Origin: Schizosaccharomyces osmophilus
Taxonomy: Eukaryota; Ascomycota; Schizosaccharomycetes; Schizosaccharomycetales; Schizosaccharomycetaceae
DNA length: 64,000 nt
NCBI RefSeq assembly: GCF_027921745.1
Contig: NC_079239.1
Location: 1,639,501-1,703,500, forward strand
Direction: 5' to 3'
Made by a program: the position numbers and the translations under genes. Positions 10,633-20,731 of the stretch are shown piece after piece. Each line of letters begins with the position of its first letter. The stretch's first letter is position 1. A model generated the notes under the pieces. That model was not told the DNA's origin. It searched no databases and saw nothing but the letters and a program-made list of their open reading frames with translations.

Positions 10633-12757
10633 CTAGAGTAAAGTCATATATGCCGTAAAGACCATAGAAACAAAACCAATAACCCACATGGTAACGTCAA
10701 GGGCGCGAAGTTTCCACGTCGTTGCACATGCCTTATAATGTAGCATGGGAGGGTACATGTAAATCAATGGTATACAACATAAACTACCAACCATACTGAC
10801 AAATTGGTCTAAACGAGAAGAGCCCCTATTATATTTAGTTAGTAACATTGAAAACCATAAATGGATTAAAACTTACGCCCAAGACACCAGAATGGCAAAA
10901 ATGACAATAAATACACGCAAGGTATTTTTCCTCCACTTCACTTTACGATTACGTTTACCACTTCTCGTAAATATTCCCTGTTCAATAATAGCTATAGCAG
11001 GGAATAACTGTAATGGTGTACTGAGCAAAATAGCCACAGCATAAAGAAACTGGATGGCAACCGTAAAAGAGCTTTGAGGCATATTAAGGATGACAACTGT
11101 TTGTACTTTTGAGCCAAAAGCAGCATACGAAAGAACACCAATTGAAATAAACAAAAGTGAAATAGCGAGCATAACTCCTGATAGCACTTTAGGAAGATTT
11201 TTGGGGTTTGCCATTTGTTCTTGTATTGGAAGAATCAGACAAATACCTTCATATGTGAAAATAGCAACGCCAATAAATAGACTAAAGTCTGTTCTGTTAA
11301 ACAAAACTACGTCAGCAATGCCCTTCGTTGCTAAAGTAAAAACATCCCAGAAGTAAAGATACAAAATTCCAAGAAGAATAAAGGCATCGGCGATCAATGC
11401 AGTAGCCGAGAGTTTTGATATTTTCCGTATCATTGACAAAGGCACAAAGACAAGGAACTGCAGAAATATAAAGATGGCAACATGGTACTCTTTGTGCGAC
11501 GCAACAACAGCTCGAACGCATGCCTGCAATGTACTGGCTACAAATGATATATATGCACTAGCAAATCCAATCTAAACTGATTAGAATATATATTACGTTG
11601 TCAAATAAACTCACTTGAGATACAACAATGGAAGTTAGAATTGCTAATCGCATTTTGGGGCCATATAAAGTGCCACCAATGTCACCGAAACTCCCAGGTA
11701 TTTTCGATCGCGTTTCAATGAGAAGAAGAAAACAGACGTGGGATAAGAGTCCCACCACCAACAAGCATATACTAGAAAAGACAAGGCCGCCCAGTAAAAA
11801 ACTACATATACGTTAATAAAATACAAAAACATGAAGAACATACGCTTTAGGCAGAAAAAGAACACCTGTTCCGACAAATGATTTCAGTAAAAGAAGGACA
11901 GCCTTCCCATTAGAAGCACTACCTTTTGGTAGTGCTTTATGACGGATTTGTTGAGAACCAAGCAAAGACTCTTGCTCTAACGTATCAGAAGATTGGATCA
12001 TCGATGGAGGAACACGTCTGGGCATGGCAAAATCTTCTTCCTCTTCTTCATCTTCTTCACTCAATTCTTCACCTGCAAAATGACCATAAACCGAAAGAAA
12101 CTCGATAAAATTTCTATTTAAGAAGTTTGGTTGGACAGATAAGTTGCTAGGGGCTCCTATAGAAAGGCTGCTAGGTCGATTTAGAAGGAAATCTCTTCGC
12201 ATACCGCCTGCTTGTTTCAGCTCCTGGATATTCCTACCCATATCGCTAGAATTAGGGTTTAAAGTTGAAAAGGAGCGAGAGCGCCCACGGCGTATAACTT
12301 GATTCTGATCCATTTCTTCTTGCCAACGATACACTTGTCGGTGGACATCACCACCTTGCAAATGTAAGGACGAAAACTCGTCGTCGTTTTTTAAAACTTT
12401 TGTGTTCAAATGACGGCGAACAATATTTGCGTCTTTTATGGTTGACATATCATCAGAAACTTGTCCTAAACGGTGCGGTACTCTTTCCTCACGTGCAAGA
12501 GAACCATAGTTTGTGTACATGGGTCTCTCATGCTCAGACGGGCGACTCGACAGCCAATTTGATTGAGAAGAAGCTGTGTCATTTTGTGGAAGCAAATCCT
12601 TTATATCATTTTGTTGAGAAAGAAATCCTTCCTGCATAGGAGAATGAGTTAAGCGATTAATCTGCTGAGATCGTCTGCTTGAGTACGATCCAACGATATT
12701 GTTACTATTGCTTTCGCTGCTTTTTCTTTTGATGTTTATTGACTTGGGTGCACTCAT
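10633..12757 (-). CDS. avt3: vacuolar amino-acid transporter Avt3-like
   Basis: Amino acid/auxin permease family transporter (SLC32/36/38-like) that exports neutral amino acids from the vacuole. Four exons: 11844-12757, 11615-11801, 10877-11571 and 10633-10825. All introns are 42-51 nt with GT donors and AG acceptors, and the sum gives 662 residues in frame. The first 270 or so residues are hydrophilic and probably cytosolic, with a run of acidic residues (SEEDEEEEEDF). The transmembrane domain starts at the signature SFVGTGVLFLPKAF and holds about eleven spans. By gene order it matches S. pombe SPAC3H1.09c. A retroelement now sits about 330 nt upstream of its ATG. Confidence 0.94.
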
Positions 12758-13089
12758 TTCAGCACCGTTTTCGAAAGAGAATGCCGATTGTTATGAATAA
12801 TTTGAAAAATTTGATCTAGATTTACGATTCCTTTCAATTAAACTGCTGAGTAAAAGTAAAAATCGTTAAATCATTGGGGTTTTCAATAAATATCAAAAAT
12901 ACCACTTCTAAGGGAATTCTAAAGCTGTATCTAGTAGAAAACTATAATACTAAGTGAACTCAATGAGCAAGAGTACATTGTCACCTAAAATGAATCAATC
13001 GATTTTTAGTGTTGGCCAACTTGCTAAGTGCAATAGTTCTCTATAAATCTTCAGACGAATTCATTCTTCCTTCTTTTTTTTTTGAATAA
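12758..13089. other. remaining avt3 side of the split divergent promoter
   Basis: About 330 nt between the avt3 ATG and the element, ending in a T-rich run and the target duplication AATAA (13085-13089). The matching half of the former promoter continues at 18188. Confidence 0.6.
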
Positions 13090-13484
13090 TGTCACAGGAC
13101 GAATCTCACTTGTTATGAGAATAAGTATTCAGTGGAAAAGATGTAAGTAATAACAATTCATAAAATTGTATCTTTGACTTTTAAATTGGATACTTTTGTA
13201 CTATAGAAGAATAGTAACAGCTTCCAGGGATCTGATTCACTAAGTAAGTTGTATGAACAATTTTATTTAGCTAGATCAGTCAAATCTTCCAATCTGAAGA
13301 TTTGAGCTTTCCATTAGAGGTATATATATCTTTCTAGGATTAGTCAGCTTCTATATAACTTTAGTTCTAGATTTATAAAATTTTTAATGGCAAAAATGAA
13401 AATTTAGTTTTGTAATAACGTATTTGATAATACAATACATTTATTGTATCAAGATATTAGTAATATCGTATACCGGTTATGACA
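13090..13484 (-). repeat. 3' LTR of the Tf-like element
   Basis: 395 bp, identical by eye to the copy at 17793-18187, with TGTCA/TGACA ends. It is the 3' LTR because the element reads on the minus strand. Confidence 0.96.
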
Positions 13485-13495
13485 CCTCCCCTCTT
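13485..13495 (-). other. polypurine tract of the Tf-like element
   Basis: On the minus strand AAGAGGGGAGG abuts the 3' LTR directly, the expected place and composition for the plus-strand primer of reverse transcription. Confidence 0.85.
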
Positions 13496-13544
13496 AAGAC
13501 GCTTTCACTTCCTTGAATTGAAAGGTCTTGTTTTCCTTGCGGTT

Positions 13545-16500
13545 CTATTGAGATGAAGCGCTGTGGTTAAATTCAACGAGTTTTGCATCTGCTTTCTGTT
13601 GAACAATATGAGTGGGGATCCAAGTGACTGAACGAAGGTAGTCGTTTGACAGTTTCGTGTGGTATAAACAGTAATAAAGCGAAGGCTTTTGGTTGTTGTC
13701 GACGTCTAATATACGGTCGATAGTTATGTTTGCTAGGAAGTTGTTTGCATGTGAGTCTGCGTTGTATGGTTCGAGTTCAGACACATGAAATGATGCAGGG
13801 TATCGTCTTCGTATTTCACGAGGAAAATTTAAAGTATAGTTGTGTTCTGCAACTTTCTTTTTAACTTCAAATGGTCCAACAAACGTTGGTTCCAGTTTGT
13901 TGTGTTGATGAAAGAATCCCACTTTACCATTCTTAATGAGTACTTGGTCACCGGATTTGAATATCGGCGGTATCTCTGTCTTGCGATTATAGTATTTTGC
14001 ATAACGTTCATTTGCTTTTCGTATGTGGTTTCTGATCTCGTGAACAGGTTCTGTTTGTGAGGATAAAAATGATGTACCGAGATCGTTTATCAATTGCAAA
14101 TCCCATTCTGTTAGTATAGGTTGTATACCAAATGCGGCCTTTACAGGGCTTACTTTGGTAGCGCTATGTTCAGCAGAGTTATAACATAACTGTGCTTTCT
14201 TCAAATATGTAGCCCAATTTCCCAAGTTGTCGTGCATATAGCAACGTAAATATGTTTCTACTATTTGGTTAATACGCTCAGTTTGTCCATTCGTTTGTGG
14301 ATGATATCCAGAAGATAATTTGAGAATTATTTTATGATCTTTGAGGTATTGTTTCCATTTATCAGAAATGAATACAGGTCCTCTGTCGGAAACGATATCT
14401 CTTGGATTGCCGTATACCGATACTATGTGATCTTCGAACATTTCAATCAGTTGTTCTGCGGTCGTGGTTGTATTACAAGGAAGAAACCAAGCCATTTTGG
14501 TGAAACGATCAACAATTGTTAAGATGGCATCTTTACCTTGAGATACTGGTAATCCAACGATAAAATCCATAGAATAATGTTGAAACGGTTTTTCTGCAAT
14601 GGGCAGTGGTTGTAAGTGACCATAGCGTTGGTGATTTCGAGTTTTACTGTGCTGACATATATCACAATTTTTAACATATTTTTGGATATCGCTTGTCATG
14701 CCTTGCCAATAAAACTTTTCGCGAATGCGATTTGTTGTGGACAGTTTTCCTCGATGTCCTCCTGAAATAGGATGATCATGGAATTGATAACATATCAACT
14801 GAACTAGTTGTGGAACTTTTGGGATGATAATTTGTCTTTTATCATTAATGATGAGGCCGTTTATTATTGTATATTGCGGATTGTCGTTGTCTTCATCTAG
14901 GATTCTTTGGAACTTTTTGTGATTGGAGTATTCTTTGCGAACATAATCGAAAACATTTGTTAGATAATTTGTCTCACTTAGTTGATTGACGGCAGCGACT
15001 TTATAATCTGGGCGACGTGAGATTGCGTCTGCTGGTTCATTCTTTCGGCCAGGTCGATATTGAATTTCGAAATTGTATAGTTCCAATTCTGTTGCCCATC
15101 TATTGATTTTGGAACGAGTATCTGTGCGAATTTTTGTAAACATAGATGTTAGATTCTTGTGATCCGTTAATATTTGAAATGGTGTTTCTGTGTGAGCTAA
15201 GAAATGATACCATTTTCGGAGAGCAGCAATAATTGCATAAGCTTCTTTTTCCCATGTTGGCCAAATGCATTGACGATCTGTGAATGTTTCTGAATAGAAA
15301 GCTATTGGATGATAAACGTTGTCTTCTTGTTTCTGCGATAGGATGGCTCCTATGGCAAAGTCGGAAGCGTCAGTTTCTAATCGAGTTTCTTTTGTTGGAT
15401 CATAGTGTTTTAACATAGAAACGTTTTCTAATTCTTTCTTGATGTTGACAAAGGCTTCTTTATGACGATCGGTCCATTTGTATTTGACATTCTTTTTTGT
15501 TAAATCATATAACGGTCGTGCCAATTTTGAAAGATTCGGCATAAATCGTCTGGAATAATTAACAAAACCTAAGAAAGATTGTAGGCGTCGCAACGTATTG
15601 GGTTCAGGCCAATTTGTAATAGCTTGAATTCTTTCTGGGTCAATCTCAAGTCCTTGATTGGAGAAGATATGACCTAAGAATTTGACTTTCTTTTGGAAAA
15701 AGGTACATTTCTCTCGATTTGCGTATAAATTTGCGTCTTGTAGCTTCTGAAATACTTTTCGTAAATGTTCCTCGTGTTCTTTTTCTGAAGAGGAAAATAT
15801 CAGAATATCGTCCAGATAAACGATAATGAAAATTCCAAGGTATGGAAAAAGTACTTTGTTAATATACCTTTGAAAATTTGCTGGCGCATTGGTTAATCCA
15901 AAGGGCATTACTTTGTATTCAAATGCTCCAAAAGGTGTCTTGAAGGCTGTCTTTCGTTCATCACCTTCTCGAATTCTAAGTAAATGATATGCTTCTTTTA
16001 GATCAATCGTACTGAAAACTTTGGCTCCGCTTAGGCAATTTATAATTTCTTCAAAGTTTGGTAATGGATACTTGTCTCTCTTAGTGATTGCATTTAGTGG
16101 TTTATAGTTTATAACCATGCGATATTTATCTGTTCCCTTTTTCGGTACAACTAGTGGAGCGCACATAAAATTTGACGAGCTTTCGCGAATTTTGCCTTGA
16201 CTTAATAATTCTTGTACTTTTTCTCTTATTGTTGCAGATTCTTTTTGTGTATATGGCCTTAATTTCGGTGCATAATCTGGTAGTTCGTTTGTGAGTTCGA
16301 TTTTTAAATCACTGTCTGAGTGTCTGGGTAAAGGAATGTCTGTAACTTCTGTGAACACTTTGTTGAATGATTTTAATATATCTTCAACTTTTAGACTTTC
16401 CTTGTTGTTGTTATTCTTTTCCTCCTTTGTCTTGTTGCCATATAAAAAGTCTAAACTTTCCAATTTTTTCAGGAGGCTCCATCCGATGAGAACTTCGTTT

Positions 16501-16697
16501 TCTGAAGTCGGAGTAATTATAAACGTTTCGTAAAACTTTCGTTTATTGATTTCTACTGGCAATGTTAAATTTCCTTTAACTTGAAGTTTGTCGTTTGTTA
16601 TTCCTAAAAACGTTCGATTTTCTTTATTGAATTTACGCGTAATTTGTTTAGCCAGGTCTTCTCTCAAGATGGATACGTTGGCGCCAGTATCTATCAA
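13545..16697 (-). CDS. pol part of the Tf-like element (protease, RT, RNase H, integrase, chromodomain)
   Basis: Retroelement polyprotein region. In order on the minus strand: aspartic protease (DTGA near 16690), reverse transcriptase with YLDD (near 15820), RNase H (TDAS near 15380), then integrase with an HH-CC zinc finger (about 14640-14790), the catalytic D, D and E (near 14560, 14380 and 14270) and, at the C-terminus (about 13590-13730), a chromodomain-like block with IDRILDV and SVTWIP. Integrase after RNase H is the Ty3/Gypsy order. Base composition resembles the neighbourhood. This part looks intact. Confidence 0.94.
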   Translation of the reverse strand: MIDTGANVSILREDLAKQITRKFNKENRTFLGITNDKLQVKGNLTLPVEINKRKFYETFIITPTSENEVLIGWSLLKKLESLDFLYGNKTKEEKNNNNKESLKVEDILKSFNKVFTEVTDIPLPRHSDSDLKIELTNELPDYAPKLRPYTQKESATIREKVQELLSQGKIRESSSNFMCAPLVVPKKGTDKYRMVINYKPLNAITKRDKYPLPNFEEIINCLSGAKVFSTIDLKEAYHLLRIREGDERKTAFKTPFGAFEYKVMPFGLTNAPANFQRYINKVLFPYLGIFIIVYLDDILIFSSSEKEHEEHLRKVFQKLQDANLYANREKCTFFQKKVKFLGHIFSNQGLEIDPERIQAITNWPEPNTLRRLQSFLGFVNYSRRFMPNLSKLARPLYDLTKKNVKYKWTDRHKEAFVNIKKELENVSMLKHYDPTKETRLETDASDFAIGAILSQKQEDNVYHPIAFYSETFTDRQCIWPTWEKEAYAIIAALRKWYHFLAHTETPFQILTDHKNLTSMFTKIRTDTRSKINRWATELELYNFEIQYRPGRKNEPADAISRRPDYKVAAVNQLSETNYLTNVFDYVRKEYSNHKKFQRILDEDNDNPQYTIINGLIINDKRQIIIPKVPQLVQLICYQFHDHPISGGHRGKLSTTNRIREKFYWQGMTSDIQKYVKNCDICQHSKTRNHQRYGHLQPLPIAEKPFQHYSMDFIVGLPVSQGKDAILTIVDRFTKMAWFLPCNTTTTAEQLIEMFEDHIVSVYGNPRDIVSDRGPVFISDKWKQYLKDHKIILKLSSGYHPQTNGQTERINQIVETYLRCYMHDNLGNWATYLKKAQLCYNSAEHSATKVSPVKAAFGIQPILTEWDLQLINDLGTSFLSSQTEPVHEIRNHIRKANERYAKYYNRKTEIPPIFKSGDQVLIKNGKVGFFHQHNKLEPTFVGPFEVKKKVAEHNYTLNFPREIRRRYPASFHVSELEPYNADSHANNFLANITIDRILDVDNNQKPSLYYCLYHTKLSNDYLRSVTWIPTHIVQQKADAKLVEFNHSASSQ

Positions 16698-16835
16698 TGC
16701 ATTGACCTTGAGGTTTGCAATTTTGACATCTTGATATTGCGAAGATTGCTTTTCGTAGTGTTTTTGTGGATTTCCCGCAATGATCTTGTTTATAGAGACG
16801 ACTTCATCTCTTCTAGACTTGTTCTTCTGGTTTAG

Positions 16836-17723
16836 TCATTCGTTGGATTTTGGTTTCATTCTTGTTTTGGGGTTATCCTGATTGTTTCCTTCTTTCCCAA
16901 GAAAAGGTTTTGTCTGCCGGAAATTTGGACGGTATCCTTTTTCTGACTTTTGAGACTTGTTATATCGAACCAGGTTATTTACTGTTGTTACGGCTGCGGC
17001 GAAATTTCCATGCTCGTAATTATGTTTGAGGAGTTCATTTCTAAAATAACTTGAATGAAACGCGAATATCATGGCTTTCTCGATTGTTTCCCTATCCAAT
17101 CCGTCAAGCCATTTTTGAACCTCACTAACATTTAATTCTCCACGAGCTCCTTTAGATAAATATTTAGGGATGGGATGAAACCAAGATTTCTCTTTCTCGT
17201 TTAGAAATGTCTGTTGAAAAACCTTCTCGAAATTCCTCTGAGGTCCGGGAGTCTTCACCAATTCTCGTATCTGTTTTTGATAGTTTTTTGGGGATTTAAA
17301 ATATAAGAACGTGATTTTCTCGCGGTCGGTTGGAAATATTTTTGGTAAGTAGCCAAAAATACTTTGCATGTTCTTTTCAAAAACTGCCACGGATTGTTCG
17401 GATGGCTCAAATATTCCAGGGTTAAGCGGACTAATCATGTTTAAATATGAGTCTGCTATGGACCCGTAATGTTCATGTACCAATGCTATAATGTCCATCG
17501 GTATTTCTGGGATGAAATCTTCTTCAAGGTCCATTCGGTTTATCGACCTGTCTAGTTTTTCCTGATTTACAGCAGCGATCTGCTCGGACAAAAAGTCTAG
17601 TTTTTTGTTATAGTCGTTTTGCATATTATCCATGTGCATTTCCATTTGTGTTTGCATTTGCGCTTGCATATGCGCCTGCATTTGTTGAACGACATATTCA
17701 CTCCCAACACTTCCGGAATCCAT
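16836..17723 (-). CDS. gag part of the Tf-like element
   Basis: A capsid-type protein region starting with ATG (MDSGSVGSEY). It has Met/Gln-rich helical repeats at the N-terminus, a central helical domain resembling retroelement Gag, and a basic C-terminus. I see no CCHC zinc knuckle, which is also true of Tf1 Gag. It precedes pol in element order. Tf1 makes Gag and Pol from one primary translation product followed by processing; how this relative handles it cannot be told from sequence alone. Confidence 0.85.
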   Translation of the reverse strand: MDSGSVGSEYVVQQMQAHMQAQMQTQMEMHMDNMQNDYNKKLDFLSEQIAAVNQEKLDRSINRMDLEEDFIPEIPMDIIALVHEHYGSIADSYLNMISPLNPGIFEPSEQSVAVFEKNMQSIFGYLPKIFPTDREKITFLYFKSPKNYQKQIRELVKTPGPQRNFEKVFQQTFLNEKEKSWFHPIPKYLSKGARGELNVSEVQKWLDGLDRETIEKAMIFAFHSSYFRNELLKHNYEHGNFAAAVTTVNNLVRYNKSQKSEKGYRPNFRQTKPFLGKEGNNQDNPKTRMKPKSNE

Positions 17724-17776
17724 TTCCGTATTTCTATTTGTTTAATTTGAAATTGAACGAAACTATTTCCACCTAG

Positions 17777-17788
17777 AGATTGGAAGAT
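17777..17788 (-). other. self-primer binding site of the Tf-like element
   Basis: Just inside the 5' LTR, the minus strand carries ATCTTCCAATCT. This is exactly complementary to AGATTGGAAGAT within the same LTR (17987-17998), about 30 nt downstream of a TATATATA box. This matches the Tf1 self-priming arrangement, in which the 5' end of the mRNA folds back to prime cDNA synthesis, rather than a tRNA primer. Confidence 0.75.
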
Positions 17789-17792
17789 AAAT

Positions 17793-18187
17793 TGTCACAG
17801 GACGAATCTCACTTGTTATGAGAATAAGTATTCAGTGGAAAAGATGTAAGTAATAACAATTCATAAAATTGTATCTTTGACTTTTAAATTGGATACTTTT
17901 GTACTATAGAAGAATAGTAACAGCTTCCAGGGATCTGATTCACTAAGTAAGTTGTATGAACAATTTTATTTAGCTAGATCAGTCAAATCTTCCAATCTGA
18001 AGATTTGAGCTTTCCATTAGAGGTATATATATCTTTCTAGGATTAGTCAGCTTCTATATAACTTTAGTTCTAGATTTATAAAATTTTTAATGGCAAAAAT
18101 GAAAATTTAGTTTTGTAATAACGTATTTGATAATACAATACATTTATTGTATCAAGATATTAGTAATATCGTATACCGGTTATGACA
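17793..18187 (-). repeat. 5' LTR of the Tf-like element
   Basis: 395 bp, identical by eye to the 3' LTR. On the minus strand a TATATATA box (about 18024-18033) lies about 30 nt before the putative transcript start near 17998. Confidence 0.96.
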
Positions 18188-18519
18188 AATAAAAGTAAGA
18201 AATAGAAAAGATTATTATAACCTATAGTTTGTATTTGTAATCTTGCAAAACGAGGATCTAGAGGAATTTGGACGAATTGGTGAACAAAACCATTCTCTCA
18301 AGGCAATCTGGGTTATTGTGGTGAATTTTTAAAATTAAATAGATTGGATACTTGAATACTCAAGGTATTTCTTATCAAAGGTAAAACAATTATCTTTTTG
18401 TTGCAATTGATGCTCTATTCTTCGTAAGTACTCTTCTTGAGTTACAAACAGTCTTTTTTTTTTTGGAATTTTCTTCATTTTACTTTTTGGCTTTTGGTTC
18501 TTTTCTTCTTAAAGTTTGC
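18188..18519. other. remaining phytochelatin-synthase side of the split promoter
   Basis: The target duplication AATAA (18188-18192) followed by about 330 nt of AT-rich 5' region with a T-run before the gene. No distinct metal-response element is recognised. Confidence 0.5.
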
Positions 18520-19767
18520 ATGAGTGTTGTACGACAAAGCGTACGAAGATACATAACGTCCTCAAAAGTTGCTGCTACTATGCCAAACATTGTAAAAGAA
18601 AGAATGTCTGCACCTGCTCAGCCACCGGTCTTTAGTAATAAAACGTTTTATAAAAGAGCTCTCCCATCTCAATGCTTGGCATTCGACTCACATGCAGGCA
18701 AGCAGGTATTCTTAAGAGCACTTCAAGAAGGTCACATGGAAAATTACTTTTCGTTGGCTCAACAAATGGTTACTCAAAACGAACCAGCCTTTTGTGGAAT
18801 AGGTACTTTGTGTATGATCCTTAATTCCTTAAAGGTAGACCCAGGTCGCTTGTGGAAGGGATCTTGGCGTTGGTATGATCAAAACATGCTGGATTGTTGC
18901 CGTTCACTGAAGGATATAGAAAGAGACGGGGTTACTCTCGAGGAATTTTCTTGTTTAGCAGAGTGCAATGGTTTACAAACTGTGACAAAATGTGTGAAAG
19001 ACGTTTCCTTTGAAGAGTTCATCAAAGACCTCACCATCTGTTCTACACAAGAGGACAAGATCATGGCAATTTCTTTCAGTCGTAAAGTACTGGGACAAAC
19101 AGGAGATGGTCATTTTAGTCCCGTGGGTGGGTATAGTGAAACAGATGGCAAAGTCTTAATTTTAGATGTTGCCAGATTCAAGTATCCCAGCTACTGGGTA
19201 GGCTTGGAATTGATGTACCAAAGTATGTTTCCTTTGGATGCCACAAATGGTCAGCCAAGGGGTTATGTGCTATTGGAATCTATGCGACACCCAGTAGGCG
19301 TGTTCACGGTTGGTTTGAATAAGTACAGTTGGAAAAATGTGTCGAATCACATTCATCATGGGGTTGCTAGTGCAAAGTCCGTGCAGGATTTGATTGCTCG
19401 CTTAGATTCCCTAAATCAATCATCCATACCGCTCATACAACAGCGATCCAACAGTTCCTTATCGGCAGAATTCCAGCACTTCTGCAATGTCCTTGAAAGT
19501 ACTGATACCTATAAACTTGTCTCCCAAAATACCAATTCAGATGCAAAGTATTTGACTCTGGCTTTTTGGTCGATCTTTTCATTGCCCATCTTTCAAAAGG
19601 ACTGCCATCCCACCCTGTTAAATCAACTCATCCCATACCTGAAGGAAATCGACATCAACGAAATTCAGACTCAGGTTTTTGTATTAAGAGAACAGCTGGA
19701 AAGTCTTACTCAATGTTGCAAAGCTGACAAACCTTGTTCTGCTTCTGACTGTTGTAAAAGTTTGTAA
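18520..19767 (+). CDS. pcs2: phytochelatin synthase (glutathione gamma-glutamylcysteinyltransferase)
   Basis: A papain-like enzyme that makes phytochelatins, (gamma-Glu-Cys)n-Gly, from glutathione and so gives cadmium tolerance. The protein starting at the first ATG (18520) has 415 residues. The catalytic triad is present: Cys92 (AFCGIGTL), His198 (GHFSPVGG) and Asp216 (ILDVARFKYP). The N-terminus, rich in Arg, Ser and Val with few acids, looks like a mitochondrial targeting sequence, in line with reports that the S. pombe enzyme is mitochondrial. The C-terminus is Cys-rich (several CC pairs), as in metal-sensing tails of the family. It matches S. pombe SPAC3H1.10. The Tf-like element now sits about 330 nt upstream and could affect expression. 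Confidence 0.95.
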   Translation: MSVVRQSVRRYITSSKVAATMPNIVKERMSAPAQPPVFSNKTFYKRALPSQCLAFDSHAGKQVFLRALQEGHMENYFSLAQQMVTQNEPAFCGIGTLCMILNSLKVDPGRLWKGSWRWYDQNMLDCCRSLKDIERDGVTLEEFSCLAECNGLQTVTKCVKDVSFEEFIKDLTICSTQEDKIMAISFSRKVLGQTGDGHFSPVGGYSETDGKVLILDVARFKYPSYWVGLELMYQSMFPLDATNGQPRGYVLLESMRHPVGVFTVGLNKYSWKNVSNHIHHGVASAKSVQDLIARLDSLNQSSIPLIQQRSNSSLSAEFQHFCNVLESTDTYKLVSQNTNSDAKYLTLAFWSIFSLPIFQKDCHPTLLNQLIPYLKEIDINEIQTQVFVLREQLESLTQCCKADKPCSASDCCKSL

Positions 19768-20106
19768 TACCTTTTTTTGGTATCTATTTATTTATTTTCT
19801 CCTATTCTGTTGTACATCAAAATTAGATTAGCTTTGTGTGTTCGGGCTTGCGATTATCATTAATTTTCTTTTTATCAATCATTTGAACTTTTTATTAAGT
19901 CATTGAATCCATTGAAACCGAAAATTGAGAAAAGAAAAGATAATAAAATATGCAAACGAAAAACTTTGGTAGAATTACTTGCAATATCTAGTAACACCTT
20001 TGAGCCAATTAGGTAACAAATGACAAGCTTGCTCGCGAGAGTAAATCTACTCGGACGAAACTCCTATCAAAAGCATTTGTCTATTTTCGACGGTTTTTGA
20101 AGTATT
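19768..20106. other. intergenic, phytochelatin synthase 3' / TMEM14 5'
   Basis: About 340 nt, AT-rich, with tandem genes on both sides. No supported feature inside. Confidence 0.5.
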
Positions 20107-20412
20107 ATGTCTCCCGATCAAATTGCTTTAGTTTTGGGTGGTCTTTTGTCCCTTGGTGGTGCTAAGGGCTACTTCAGCAAAGGAAGCAAAGCTTCTCTCA
20201 TCGCAGGTGTTGGTCTTGGTGCTGTTTATTTGTACTCTTCCCGACTCATGAACCAAGATTCTGCTAACGGTGTTCCTCTTGCCTTGGCAGGATCTGCATT
20301 TTTGTTTGCATCTGGTGTTCCTCGTCTGGCAAAGACCAAAAAGCCTGTTCCTTTAATGCTCACTGTTATTGGTGCTGCCTCTACGGCCTACTACTACAAG
20401 CAATGGGTATAA
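20107..20412 (+). CDS. TMEM14 family membrane protein
   Basis: A 101-residue protein with four short hydrophobic helices and glycine-rich turns (LGGLLSLGGAKGY, SLIAGVGLGA), the hallmark of the TMEM14/UPF0136 family. Human TMEM14C acts in mitochondrial porphyrin transport; the fungal function is not established. It is a single exon with favoured codons, suggesting good expression. It converges on oma1, as the equivalent S. pombe gene SPAP14E8.05c does from memory. The family call is secure and the function open. Confidence 0.9.
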   Translation: MSPDQIALVLGGLLSLGGAKGYFSKGSKASLIAGVGLGAVYLYSSRLMNQDSANGVPLALAGSAFLFASGVPRLAKTKKPVPLMLTVIGAASTAYYYKQWV

Positions 20413-20731
20413 TTTTGTGCTCATATTTCTCTTATATAAAACTTGTGTTGATGCAATGAAGAACTTTTGACAATTATAAATGTCTAAAGTTCCTTTCATC
20501 ATATCAAGTTGATAATAACATTCAGCGCATATCTAATACTATAAAAAAAGAAAACCATAAATAATATCGTAACGGTATCGTAAGTTTATGCATTGACCTG
20601 CTGTTCTATCTTGGTATGCTTAGTTGATACACTTCTGTAGCAGGGATGCACAAAAATCTGGAACAGCTTAGCCTAACTGCAGAAAAAAGACTTTGGCTAT
20701 CTAGTGTTGCAAGGAAGAATTTTTTTTCTCA
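20413..20731. other. convergent 3' region
   Basis: The 3' UTRs of the TMEM14 gene and of oma1. No further feature seen. Confidence 0.5.

Larger units (their letters stand above)
13090..18187 (-). mobile_element. Ty3/Gypsy (Metaviridae) LTR retrotransposon of the Tf1/Tf2 type, full length
   Basis: A 5.1-kb element on the minus strand. Two 395-bp LTRs (13090-13484 and 17793-18187) read identically by eye, both starting TGTCA and ending TGACA. The 5-bp direct repeat AATAA flanks it (13085-13089 and 18188-18192). Its parts, in element order, are the 5' LTR, a primer-binding region, gag, pol (protease, reverse transcriptase, RNase H, integrase with chromodomain), a polypurine tract and the 3' LTR. 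The domain order with integrase last, and the chromodomain, place it in the chromovirus branch with Tf1. It looks whole, and identical LTRs mean a very recent insertion. It lies between two divergent host promoters, the preferred setting of Tf1-like elements. Confidence 0.96.
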
